From the NCBI GenBank assembly GCA_030654395.1, contig JAURXM010000131.1, positions 372,001 to 436,000 of the forward strand: 64,000 nucleotides of DNA. Direction: 5' to 3'. This document shows, in pieces, positions 45,607 to 54,268 of the stretch. The position numbers and the translations under genes were made by a program. Each line of letters starts with the position of its first letter. Position 1 is the first letter of the stretch. The notes under the pieces were generated by a model, which searched no databases, was not told the DNA's origin, and saw only the letters and a program-made list of their open reading frames with translations. This stretch comes from Aquabacterium sp. (lineage in GTDB: Bacteria > Pseudomonadota > Gammaproteobacteria > Burkholderiales > Burkholderiaceae_C).

Positions 45607-46549
45607 GCAATCGCCACGACCTCTGAGCCAAGGTCAGCAAGAGCAAGGTCAGTGCGCCACAGACAAAACCGACCACACCGTCGATAAGCAAAGGCGCCAC
45701 CACCTCTAGGACTCGCCCCAAGACGGGCAAGCCAGCGAGCACATGTTCTGCCTGATGTACCCAGCCAACCAAGGCAGGTAAGCCGTGCAGCAAGATACCG
45801 CCCCCCACCAAAAACATGGCCAGCGTCCCCACGACGGACAGTGTCTTCATCATTTTTGGCGCGGCTGACAACAACAACGCACCCAAGCGGCGGCGTAAAC
45901 GGGCCAACACACCCTGCCCGCCAAGCTGGCTGAGGTAAAGCCCCACATCGTCGGTCTTGACGATCGCCGCGACCAAACCGTACACACCCACAGTGACCGC
46001 CAGCGACACAGCACTGAGCACAAACACCTGCTGCGTCAAAGGCGCATTGGCCACAGTGCCCAAGGTGATGACCACAATCTCACCCGACAAGATGAAGTCG
46101 GTGCGAACGGCGCCGTCTATTTTGTCTTTTTCGAATGCCACCATGTCAACGTCGGCATCAGCCAATGCCTGAGCCAGTGCTTCTTGGTGCAACAAGTCTT
46201 CGTCATGGCTGCCATGCAAAAAAGGATGCACCAGCTTTTCGACACCTTCAAAGCACAAAAATGCGCCGCCTGCCATCAGCAAGGGGGTCACAGCCCAAGG
46301 CGCCAAAGCACTGACGACCAGCGCCGCGGGCACCAAGATCACTTTGTTGCGCACCGACCCTTTGGCGACCGCCCAGACCACAGGCAACTCGCGCTCAGCC
46401 CGGATGCCTGAGACTTGTTGTGCATTCAAGGCCAAATCATCACCCAAGACACCTGCGGTCTTCTTGGCTGCCACTTTGGACATCAAGGCGACATCGTCCA
46501 GTACCAGAGCGATGTCATCAATCAGAACCCATAAACTAGAAATTGCCAC
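45593..46549 (-). CDS. DUF808 (YedI-like) membrane protein
   Basis: This 318-residue inner-membrane protein has the DUF808 signature [40 protein letters not shown]. Several hydrophobic helices (about 75-100, 150-185, 200-220, 250-300) follow. The function of the family is unknown. The start is set to GTG at 46549 because homologues begin with this hydrophobic segment and GGAG lies 8 nt upstream; a longer open frame begins at 46630. Its 3' end overlaps the sensor kinase gene by 14 nt. Confidence 0.88.
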
Positions 46550-46630
46550 GCCCCTAACTCCCCTGCCGACGCAGTCTGCCCAAGTCAAGCAGCTGCAAAT
46601 CGGGTCATGGTAAGGGTTCGCGGCGCCCAA

Positions 46631-47512
46631 TCAGGCTGCATCGAGCGTTTCGTTCAGCTCTTCTGCCCACAAGGCCAAGGCATCCACGTCGGTTTGCAGC
46701 CAGTTCAGTGCAGTTTGGCCATGGGCTTGCCAGTCCACATCTTGGTCCAGTGATTCGTGACGACGCATCAGGTTCTCAGCCAGCAAACCCATGGAGATCA
46801 AGGTATTGACCTCCGAGTCCACCCCACGCTCGCCCAAGCATTCCAAATCGTGATGCAAGCGAACGGCCATGGTGACCGTGGGTGCCAAGCGCCAGACACG
46901 TGACACCAAAGCCCCCACCACCGCATGATCGGTTTTGTGGTTGGCGTTTTCGGTGGCGATAAAGGACCGGTCGATGCGTGCCTGTGCCTCCACGATCGTG
47001 CTCACATAGCCTTTGACGCTTTGAGCCATCACGGGCATGCCGACATGGCAAAACAAGCCGTAAGTGTGGGCCAAATCGACAGAAACGCCTGGGTATTTGG
47101 TAGCCAGAAAAGACATGGCCAAGGCACGTTTGGTTGAGCGCTCCCAAAACCGCGCGAGCTGTGGCGAGTTCACCTTGATCACCCTCTGAGCCATAAACCC
47201 TGTCATGAGTGAAGCTGTTTGCTCTAGGCCCACGCGATTCATAGCCTGCCCAATCGTCTGGGCTGGCTGGCCAGCCGCAAACAACGGGCCATTGGCTGCC
47301 TTCAACAAGCACGCCGACATCGCCACATCACTGGTGGCGATGCGCGACACTTCATTGAGATCAGGTTCAGCCAGCGCCATGGCATCCTGCAAGCGACGCA
47401 GCAACTGCGGGCATGGCGGAATCACAATATGCTGCAAAGGCCCATTCTTTCGGGCCTTGTCCAGCGCATGGAGAATGTCTTCAGTACGAGTGAGCGTGGC
47501 GGCAATGGTCAT
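46631..47512 (-). CDS. HDOD domain protein
   Basis: The 293-residue protein is an HDOD (metal-dependent hydrolase-like output) domain: IPPCPQLLRRLQDAMALAEPDLNEVSRIATSDVAMSACLLKAANGPLFA, AMNRVGLEQTASLMTGF, and THTYGLFCHVGMPVMAQ with a weak HD-like core. HDOD proteins often lack catalytic HD residues and act in signalling, sometimes linked to c-di-GMP or chemotaxis. No receiver or GGDEF domain is attached. It is upstream of DUF808 on the same strand, 81 nt apart, and diverges from dusC. Its precise partner is unknown. Confidence 0.9.
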   Translation of the reverse strand: MTIAATLTRTEDILHALDKARKNGPLQHIVIPPCPQLLRRLQDAMALAEPDLNEVSRIATSDVAMSACLLKAANGPLFAAGQPAQTIGQAMNRVGLEQTASLMTGFMAQRVIKVNSPQLARFWERSTKRALAMSFLATKYPGVSVDLAHTYGLFCHVGMPVMAQSVKGYVSTIVEAQARIDRSFIATENANHKTDHAVVGALVSRVWRLAPTVTMAVRLHHDLECLGERGVDSEVNTLISMGLLAENLMRRHESLDQDVDWQAHGQTALNWLQTDVDALALWAEELNETLDAA

Positions 47513-47703
47513 GGCGGCATCGAGAGGCAGGTGTAGAGTTTTATCGACTTTTCAGGCTCTATCTTGAGCTTGAAACAGGCTTACATGGCTTGCCGTGATC
47601 GTGAACTACTGCCTGATCTGACCTTGCTAACAACATGTACCCCGACAAGGTGCAACTGTCCTTACACTGCACGCTTCGTGCCTTTGCTCAACCTTGCTGT
47701 TTC

Positions 47704-48684
47704 ATGACCCTTTTCTTGGCACCCATGGAGGGCCTGCTGGACTTTGCCTTGCGCGACGTCCTCACCCGCATTGGCGGCATCGACTGCTGCGTATCCGAGT
47801 TCATCCGCGTCACCGACACCGTCTTGCCTGAACGGGCCTTCAAGCGCGTTGTGCCTGAGCTGCTCCATGGCAGCAGGACAACGGCTGGTGTGCCTGTGCG
47901 CGCCCAATTGTTAGGTTCAGACCCACATTGCTTGGCCGACAACGCAGCCAGTTTGGCATCCTTGGGTCCTGCAGGCATCGATCTGAATTTTGGATGCCCA
48001 GCCAAGGTGGTCAATCGCCATGGTGGCGGCGCAGCACTCTTGCAAGAGCCTGAGCTGGTGTACCGCATCGTGTCAGCCGTGCGCCGCGCTGTGCCAGCCC
48101 ATGTGCCTGTCTCCGCCAAGATGCGTTTGGGCTTCAACGACGACAGCCAAGCAGAGGACTGCGCACGTGCCATTGCAGATGGCGGCGCAGATCAACTGGT
48201 CGTGCATGCTCGCACCAAGGCACACGGCTATCGCCCACCTGCCTATTGGGAGCGCATTGCTGACGTCCGCTCTGTGGTCAGCATTCCTGTGGTGGCCAAC
48301 GGCGAGATTTGGACAGTTGATGACGCACGCCGTTGTCGCGACATATCGGGCTGCCAAGATCTGATGCTGGGACGAGGCATCGTGGCCGATCCCGGTTTGG
48401 CACTGGCGATCTTGGCCGACGATCCCAACACCCTCGCTTGGAGCGACGTGCTACCGATGCTGCAGGTGTTTTGGACATTGATTTGTGGCCCGGTTATCCC
48501 CAAATACCGAGCGGGTCGTTTGAAACAATGGCTCAACCACTTGCGCAAAACCTATCCACAAGCTCAAGAGGCATTTATGCAGGCGCGCGCGCTGACAGAT
48601 CACCGGGAAGTTCAAGCACTGCTGGCCACTTGGGTGGAGCAAGCTCCAGAGCGCCTACCAGCTCACTCAATCAGTCAACATTGA
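47704..48684 (+). CDS. dusC: tRNA-dihydrouridine synthase (DusC-type)
   Basis: This 326-residue FMN enzyme reduces a uridine in the D-loop of tRNA (DusC in E. coli acts on U16). Motifs: FLAPMEGLLDFALRDVL with the M-EG start, IDLNFGCPAKVVNRHGGGAALL with the catalytic Cys, VSAKMRLGF, LVVHARTKAHGYRPPAYWERI, and the phosphate-binding LMLGRGIVADPGLA. The PPAYW and EGLLD forms point to DusC rather than DusA or DusB. The ATG at 47704 is used because the first beta strand begins directly after it. The 190-nt gap to the HDOD gene holds no other feature I recognise. Its last 14 nt overlap mipA. Confidence 0.92.
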   Translation: MTLFLAPMEGLLDFALRDVLTRIGGIDCCVSEFIRVTDTVLPERAFKRVVPELLHGSRTTAGVPVRAQLLGSDPHCLADNAASLASLGPAGIDLNFGCPAKVVNRHGGGAALLQEPELVYRIVSAVRRAVPAHVPVSAKMRLGFNDDSQAEDCARAIADGGADQLVVHARTKAHGYRPPAYWERIADVRSVVSIPVVANGEIWTVDDARRCRDISGCQDLMLGRGIVADPGLALAILADDPNTLAWSDVLPMLQVFWTLICGPVIPKYRAGRLKQWLNHLRKTYPQAQEAFMQARALTDHREVQALLATWVEQAPERLPAHSISQH

Positions 48685-49492
48685 CCATCTCGGAGGACTG
48701 CCCCAGCACCCACGACACAGCGACACCGGCGACCAAATAGTGACGGGTCTTGACCAAAGGTGAATCTGAAAAAGCCGCGCCTGTGAGGTTCTCATAGCGA
48801 GAGAAAAACCCCACCCACGTGTGATCAAAGCGTTTGCTTAGGCCCGCAGTGAACTGCGCCCCGGCGTAACCTGATTGAGCCTGATAGCTCGGACGCTCGG
48901 TCGTGGCGTACTGCGAGGCCACATCGTAGTAGTAAGCATGGCGCTGGCGAGCTGACCACATCAAACCGGTTTGCAAGGCGGCATTCCAGCCACCCATACC
49001 CATCACGTCGCGGACATCCAGCGTGAACTTGGGGCTGGCCTGCCAGCCATTACCGCCTAAGCCTTTTTTCAGGGTGATGCCGTAAGTCACGGGGACACGA
49101 AAGCGCAGTTTGATGCCTTCGTCTTTGTTGCGGTAGATGAGCGCATCCACAGCAGGCCCCACTTCAATGGCGCCCGCCAAATCCGGCATGCCAGCACGTG
49201 CGCGGTTTTTCTTGCTGGACACGGGTGCCGAGGCACCAAAACCCAAGTCCATGTGAAAGTCATCGACTCCAAGGAGCTGCGCGCGCGCACCATCTCGGTC
49301 GGCTTTGAGCACATCGCCACGGTAGGTCACGTAGGGGACGGGGAGCACATACTGACGACGCTCGTCGGAGCCACGGTAATCGGGCAAAGTCAGCCCAGCC
49401 GCACCCAAACCCAATTCCCAGCGAGGGCGATCGTCGGCCTGACTGCACAGGGGCGCAAGGCACATCAAAGACAACAAGAGCAACTTCTTCAA
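48671..49492 (-). CDS. MipA/OmpV family outer membrane protein
   Basis: The 273-residue protein has a Sec signal (MKKLLLLSLMCLAPLCSQA) and then the MipA/OmpV barrel pattern: WELGLGAAGLTLPDYRGSDERRQYVLPVPYVTYRGD and RSRYENLTGAAFSDSPLVKTRHYLVAGVAVSWVL-type strands ending near the C-terminus. MipA scaffolds a murein synthesis complex in E. coli, while other members are porin-like or antimicrobial-response proteins. The start is given as TTG at 49492 because AGGGGG lies 6 nt upstream and it yields a clean signal peptide; a GTG at 49516 would add eight residues. Four-nt-scale overlap (14 nt) with dusC at the 3' end. Confidence 0.9.
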   Translation of the reverse strand: MKKLLLLSLMCLAPLCSQADDRPRWELGLGAAGLTLPDYRGSDERRQYVLPVPYVTYRGDVLKADRDGARAQLLGVDDFHMDLGFGASAPVSSKKNRARAGMPDLAGAIEVGPAVDALIYRNKDEGIKLRFRVPVTYGITLKKGLGGNGWQASPKFTLDVRDVMGMGGWNAALQTGLMWSARQRHAYYYDVASQYATTERPSYQAQSGYAGAQFTAGLSKRFDHTWVGFFSRYENLTGAAFSDSPLVKTRHYLVAGVAVSWVLGQSSEMVNVD

Positions 49493-49631
49493 CGCAGACC
49501 CCCTATGTATCGGCACCCTATTGTGTCATCCGGGCAGCCTGCTGTACGCCTAAACAACGCCAGAACAACGCACAATTCACGCTGCGGCACAATCAGTGCA
49601 CGCGGACCCCTTCCAGAAAGAGAATAAGCCG

Positions 49632-50594
49632 ATGGCCATCCAATGGTTCCCCGGTCACATGAATGTGACCAAAAAAGCCATCATTGAACGCATCAAAGAG
49701 ATCGATGTGGTGATCGAGCTGCTCGACGCCCGGCTGCCCGGCTCCAGCGCCAACCCCATGCTCGCCGACCTGACAGGCTCACGTCCCAAGCTCAAAGTAT
49801 TGAACAAGCAGGATGTGGCCGACCCGATTCGCACAGAAGCGTGGCTGGCTTGGTACAACGCCCAGCCCAACACCAAAGCCATCGCCTTGGATGCCAGCGA
49901 GACCGCACCATCCCAAAGACTGATCAAAGCGTGTCGCGAGCTGGTGCCCAACCGAGGCGGCATGGCCAAGCCCTTGCGCGTACTGATCTGCGGCATCCCC
50001 AACGTCGGCAAGTCGACCTTGATGAATACGCTGGTGGGCAAAAAAGCGGCCAAAACCGGCGACGAGGCAGGCATCACCAAGATCGAGCAACGCATCAACT
50101 TGGCCAGCGACTTCTACCTGTTTGACACGCCCGGCATGCTGTGGCCCAAGATCACCATCGAAAAAGGCGGCTACAACCTCGCTGCCAGCGGTGCCGTTGG
50201 GCGCAACGCCTACGACGAAGAAGAAGTGGCATTGGAGTTGATCCAAAGCCTCAAAGGCCCCTACCCCGAACTGTTGGCTGCACGGTACAAGCTCGACAAT
50301 GTCGCCACCATCCCCGATCGGCATGAAGAGGTGCTTCTTGAAGAAATTGGCCGCAAACGGGGCGCAGTGATGGGCGGTGGGCGAGTCAACCTGCAAAAAG
50401 CATCCGACATCATCCTGACGGACTTCCGCAACGCGGTCATGGGCCGCATCACCCTTGAGACGCCAGAGGCATTTGAGCAATGGGCCGCTGGTGCGCAAGC
50501 TGTTGAAGAAGAGCGTCAACGGCAAAAGCTTCTGCGCAACAAGAAAAAGCGCAAAACCCCGGCCCACGATGAGGACGACAGCGCTGAGGCTTGA
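49632..50594 (+). CDS. ylqF: Ribosome biogenesis GTPase YlqF/RbgA
   Basis: The 320-residue protein is a circularly permuted GTPase: G4 (NKQD, about residue 59) comes before G1 (GIPNVGKSTLMNTL, about 120) and G3 (DTPG, about 163). The start IQWFPGHMNVTKKAI is the RbgA N-terminal signature. RbgA promotes late 50S subunit assembly by promoting uL16 incorporation. The C-terminal tail is basic and acidic-rich (RNKKKRKTPAHDEDDSAEA). The ATG at 49632 is preferred over an upstream ATG at 49596. A UvrD-like helicase gene follows by 3 nt, so both may be co-transcribed. Confidence 0.94.
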   Translation: MAIQWFPGHMNVTKKAIIERIKEIDVVIELLDARLPGSSANPMLADLTGSRPKLKVLNKQDVADPIRTEAWLAWYNAQPNTKAIALDASETAPSQRLIKACRELVPNRGGMAKPLRVLICGIPNVGKSTLMNTLVGKKAAKTGDEAGITKIEQRINLASDFYLFDTPGMLWPKITIEKGGYNLAASGAVGRNAYDEEEVALELIQSLKGPYPELLAARYKLDNVATIPDRHEEVLLEEIGRKRGAVMGGGRVNLQKASDIILTDFRNAVMGRITLETPEAFEQWAAGAQAVEEERQRQKLLRNKKKRKTPAHDEDDSAEA

Positions 50595-50597
50595 AAC

Positions 50598-52556
50598 ATG
50601 ACGACAGCCTGCTTTGAACCTAAGCACATCACCCCCACAGACGAGCAACTGGCCATTCAGCAGGCACGACGCAAGTATGTGGTGGTCGAAGCCAATGCCG
50701 GCGCAGCCAAAACCACCACACTGGGCTTGAGGCTGGGGCAAGCATTGGTGCGCGGTGCAGAGCCACAGCGCATCTTGGCCCTGACTTACACCAACGAAGC
50801 CGTCAAGGCGCTTCGTCAGACCTTGGATAGGCTGGGCCTGTCAGCACAAGTACGACGCAGCATCAAAATCCAAACCTTCGATGCGTTTTGCGCTGATAGA
50901 TTGTTGGACATTGAAGGCTCAGCCGTACCCGCCTTTGACAAACCCGAACTACTCAAACCCTCCGTGCTACAGGCCATAGAGCGCGTCATGGGCAACCCCG
51001 ATGAACGATTCCGGGACGAGTTCGCCATGGAGGGCACAGGTGAAGGCGCGGTTGAAGGCCTGCTCAGCTCGTTCGCCAAGCTCAAAGGCACGATGCAACT
51101 GGCCATTGACGCTGCCGACCGCACGCCAACGCCCATGCTGGCCAATGAACTGGGACACGATTACCTGACCTTGCGCGTGTACTGGGCCTATGAGCACCTG
51201 CGCCGGGGTGGCCACCCGGATCACCATGCCTTCAGGGCCCCCAATGACGCCACCTACGACTTGGCCAAACTGCTGCTGAGCGAAGACGCGTTTGCAGACA
51301 TGCCCAAGCCCTTGGCCTTGGGCCTGCACCTGATCCTCGTGGATGAGATGCATGACACCAACCGGGCCATGTTCACGGTTCTCAAGCAACTGCTTCAACA
51401 AAACCCCACATCAGCATTTGTCGGTGTAGGCGACCGTGATCAGGTCATCCATGCCGTGGCGGGTGCCGATGCCGACTTCATGGGCTCTGCCTTTGACAGC
51501 GAGGTCGGCATCGCCCACCGCTACCCCTTGACGGCGAGCTACCGCTTTGGCGCCGAACTGGCCGCCCCTGTGGGCCGCTTATCGAGAAAATCCTATGTGT
51601 CGCACAGCAGCCAAGCCACCGAGGTTCAGGTGTTAGCCTGCGACAGTGCCAAAGAGGCCAACTGGCACATCACGCAATTGATCACCAGCCTTGCGGCCCT
51701 GCCCAACGCATCGCCCGCATCAGAGACCGCCATCCTGCTCAGGCAAGCCCATCAATCGGTTGACATTGAGAACCACCTGCTGGACAAGGGCATCGCGTAT
51801 CGCACGTCAGGCTTTGACACCTATTTGATGCGGCCAGAAGTGCTGTTTGTCCGTGGGCTCATCGCCTACGCACGTGATGCCTTTGCGGCCATTGAACAAG
51901 TCGACACGCGCATCCGTGTGCTGCAGGCGATGCTGCTGTTTTGCGGCTCGTTTGTCGAGAGTGAGCACGACGATGCCCACCACAGGCAGCGCGCGGAGCA
52001 AGACGCCATCAAGAGCGTGGCACACACACCAGAGCTGGCGCCCTTCTTTATCGAGAATCAGGTCTTGCGCAACGCGCGGCCCGATGCCCGTGATCTCGCA
52101 TTGGCGGCTATCGAGGTCGCACGCGAAGATGCCACCGACATCTTGCTGCACCGCTTTGTCCAAGCCTTGAACCCGCAGAAACTGGCCGCACGCGTGATGG
52201 TGTGCGCCAACGACATCGAGCAAGTCGGCGCCAATGTGCGCGGCCTGATCCAGTCAGCGTCCACCTATGACAACGTGACCTCGTTTTTCCGCGCGATGAA
52301 CGAGCGCGAGGTTCGCCAAAAAGCCATGCATGGCAAAGACTGCATCGTGATCTCCAGCATCGAAGCGGCCAAAGGCCTGGAGTTCGAGCATGTCTTGATC
52401 CCGGGGCTGAACAAGGGTGAGTTTGCCATCGGTGGCAACACAGCCGACAACCGCAACTTGCTGTACGTCGGGATGACGCGAGCGCGCCAACGACTCACCT
52501 TGCTGTACGACCGCCAACGCCCCAGCCATTACCTGGTTGATGCAGGGCTAATTTGA
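50598..52556 (+). CDS. UvrD/Rep-like superfamily 1 helicase
   Basis: The 652-residue protein has the SF1 helicase motifs: a degenerate Walker A VEANAGAAKTTTLGL (about 29-43), Ia LALTYTNEAV, II LILVDEMHDTN (about 246-256), III FVGVGDRDQVIHAVAGAD, IV YPLTASYRFG, V VISSIEAAKGLEFEHVLIPGL and VI NLLYVGMTRARQRLTLLY. UvrD-like enzymes unwind DNA in repair or replication restart. The first motif reads AGAAKTT where AGSGKT is usual, so nucleotide binding may be altered, although the Lys and Thr remain. It is shorter than UvrD (about 720 aa). It begins 3 nt after ylqF and overlaps the TetR gene by 9 nt. Confidence 0.9.
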   Translation: MTTACFEPKHITPTDEQLAIQQARRKYVVVEANAGAAKTTTLGLRLGQALVRGAEPQRILALTYTNEAVKALRQTLDRLGLSAQVRRSIKIQTFDAFCADRLLDIEGSAVPAFDKPELLKPSVLQAIERVMGNPDERFRDEFAMEGTGEGAVEGLLSSFAKLKGTMQLAIDAADRTPTPMLANELGHDYLTLRVYWAYEHLRRGGHPDHHAFRAPNDATYDLAKLLLSEDAFADMPKPLALGLHLILVDEMHDTNRAMFTVLKQLLQQNPTSAFVGVGDRDQVIHAVAGADADFMGSAFDSEVGIAHRYPLTASYRFGAELAAPVGRLSRKSYVSHSSQATEVQVLACDSAKEANWHITQLITSLAALPNASPASETAILLRQAHQSVDIENHLLDKGIAYRTSGFDTYLMRPEVLFVRGLIAYARDAFAAIEQVDTRIRVLQAMLLFCGSFVESEHDDAHHRQRAEQDAIKSVAHTPELAPFFIENQVLRNARPDARDLALAAIEVAREDATDILLHRFVQALNPQKLAARVMVCANDIEQVGANVRGLIQSASTYDNVTSFFRAMNEREVRQKAMHGKDCIVISSIEAAKGLEFEHVLIPGLNKGEFAIGGNTADNRNLLYVGMTRARQRLTLLYDRQRPSHYLVDAGLI

Positions 52557-53228
52557 ACCATGAAGCAGCTGCGCACCTCGGATCATGGCTTGGAACATCA
52601 GCAGCAGCTCGTCGGTTAACACCGCCACGGTGGGTGGCGAGTCAACCGATAGCCAGTCGCTCATGAGTTCGTTCACGGCGCCAACCATGCCGACACAGGC
52701 CAGCCTGTAATTGCGAACCGGCAAGAGGCCCGCCCGCGCCATGCCATCTGCGTAAGCCTCCACCACGCTGGCGAATTCATGAATCACGGCGCTGCGGCGT
52801 TGCGCCAAGGCCTCGCTCACGCCGACCACTTCAATGCAGGCCAGCCGCGCGTACCGTGGGTCATCGGTGTAGGCGCGCACAAACGCACGGATGCCCTCGT
52901 TAATCAGTGCTTGGGGCGCCATGCCGGGCGTGGTCAGTGCAGACTGCACTTGGGCACGTGCATACCCAATCACTTGCTCGTAAATGGCCCTCAGCAGATC
53001 TTCTTTGGTGGCGAACTGTTCATAAAAGTGGCGCGGCGTGACCTTGGCCTCTGTGCACAAATGATCAATACGCGTTTTTTGATAACCCTGAGAGCAAAAC
53101 AGACTCAAGCCTGCTTCCAACAAGCGCTGCCTGCGCTCCAGCAACAACACTTGCGCACTGCGCCCGCCATAGCCCCGCTTGCCGGTGGATCGCTCAGAGA
53201 CCATTGGTTCAGGGGTTTGACTTGTCAT
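52548..53228 (-). CDS. TetR family transcriptional regulator
   Basis: This 226-residue repressor has an N-terminal helix-turn-helix (about 28-75; QRLLEAGLSLFCSQGYQKTRIDHLCTEAKVTPRHFYEQFATKEDLLRAIYE). The ligand-binding C-terminus has a weakly conserved core (RLACIEVVGVSEALAQRRSAVIHEFASV), characteristic of the TetR_C-type families. It is divergent from the DUF1571-like gene. The 88-nt gap has a GGAAA-N6-TTTCC dyad overlapping a perfect TATAAT, so it probably represses that gene and itself. The inducer is unknown. Confidence 0.92.
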   Translation of the reverse strand: MTSQTPEPMVSERSTGKRGYGGRSAQVLLLERRQRLLEAGLSLFCSQGYQKTRIDHLCTEAKVTPRHFYEQFATKEDLLRAIYEQVIGYARAQVQSALTTPGMAPQALINEGIRAFVRAYTDDPRYARLACIEVVGVSEALAQRRSAVIHEFASVVEAYADGMARAGLLPVRNYRLACVGMVGAVNELMSDWLSVDSPPTVAVLTDELLLMFQAMIRGAQLLHGSN

Positions 53229-53239
53229 ACTCTAATTTG

Positions 53240-53255
53240 GGAAATTTTTCTTTCC
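53240..53255. promoter_or_regulatory. Dyad GGAAA-N6-TTTCC, probable TetR operator
   Basis: Five-nt perfect arms 6 nt apart (16 nt in total) lie directly before the TATAAT box of the DUF1571-like gene and 12 nt before the TetR start. A repressor bound here would block both divergent genes. Confidence 0.5.
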
Positions 53256-53261
53256 TATAAT
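53256..53261 (+). promoter_or_regulatory. TATAAT -10 box of the DUF1571-like gene
   Basis: A perfect sigma-70 -10 hexamer lies 55 nt before the ATG. The matching -35 region (taattt at 53233-53238 with 17-nt spacing) is weak, which fits a promoter helped or blocked by a regulator. Confidence 0.55.
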
Positions 53262-53316
53262 ATCAGGATCGACGCCGCAGCGTTTGCTGCCCTATCGTTC
53301 ACCAAGTTGGCTCTTT

Positions 53317-54198
53317 ATGCGCACAATGAAATCCATCCATCGTCTTCTTGCAACCTTAGCCCTGACGTGGCTTGCATGGGGTCCGCTCAGCGCTTGTGCT
53401 GCAACCGCCACAGACAGTGTCGCAACGCCAATCCAAGCTGGCGCCTTGACCGATGAAGCACACGCGTTTATCAACAAGATCAAGTCAGGCGCACTGCTAG
53501 GCATGAGTGATGAGCAGTTGCTCAAAACATTCAACCAACTCGACCCGCAACTCATCTCGGCGTATTTAGAGCTGGGTGTGAAGCCACTCAATGAGTATGA
53601 AATCTGGACCCAGCGCCAGGAGCGTATGGGCGGCAACTGGGCCAACAAGCCCTACGTCAACTACATCAAGTACCGCCACAAGCCCCGTCAGGTCTACATG
53701 AAGTGGCTCAAAGACAGCCCGAAATCTGGCCAGGAAATCATCTATGACGAGACCAAGCGCAAAGATGCCATGTACGGACACATCGGCGGCTTGTTCAATA
53801 TCACCTCAGTTTGGGCGGCTCTGGATGGCAGCTTGGCCAAGGGCAACTCCAACCACACCGTGAGAGACTTGGGCATGCAATCTATCGTCGATCGTGTTGC
53901 CTCAGGCAACCGTGCCCGCGTCAAAGAGGGCATACCGACCGCACCCAATCAAATCGAGGTCATCAAGGTCAATGGCGACCGCACGGTGGCGATGACATGG
54001 ATTACGCCTGCGGGCATGAAAGGTGGTTACGCCTACAAATCCAAGATATACGTGGATTTAAAGCAACCATGGGTGCGCATGACCGAGTCGTGGGATGAGC
54101 ATGGGGACATCATTGAGCGCGTCTCGTTTGACAAAATTGCGCCAGCCTCGTTCACCGATGCCGACTTCGACCCGAAGAACAGCAGCTACGCGTTTTAA
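53317..54198 (+). CDS. DUF1571-like exported protein, possible lipoprotein
   Basis: The 293-residue exported protein has a leader ending in PLSAC, which resembles a lipobox (L-S-A-C), so it may be lipidated. The body carries YIKYRHKPRQVYMKWLKDSPKSGQEIIYDETKRKDAMYGHIGG and VWAALDGSLAKGNSNHTVRDLG, followed by a C-terminal beta region with KSKIYVDLKQPWVRMTESWDEHGDIIERVSFD. These repeats of W, Y and short strands match the DUF1571 family, thought to be a LolA-like beta-barrel half that holds lipids. ATG 53317 or 53326 may start it. The TetR regulator next door probably controls it. Function unknown. Confidence 0.8.
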   Translation: MRTMKSIHRLLATLALTWLAWGPLSACAATATDSVATPIQAGALTDEAHAFINKIKSGALLGMSDEQLLKTFNQLDPQLISAYLELGVKPLNEYEIWTQRQERMGGNWANKPYVNYIKYRHKPRQVYMKWLKDSPKSGQEIIYDETKRKDAMYGHIGGLFNITSVWAALDGSLAKGNSNHTVRDLGMQSIVDRVASGNRARVKEGIPTAPNQIEVIKVNGDRTVAMTWITPAGMKGGYAYKSKIYVDLKQPWVRMTESWDEHGDIIERVSFDKIAPASFTDADFDPKNSSYAF

Positions 54199-54268
54199 GC
54201 ACAGTCGGGCCGTGCGGGGGGCGCAAGCCGTGTGATGATTCGCCTTGGTGACACATCAGAGAACAAGC

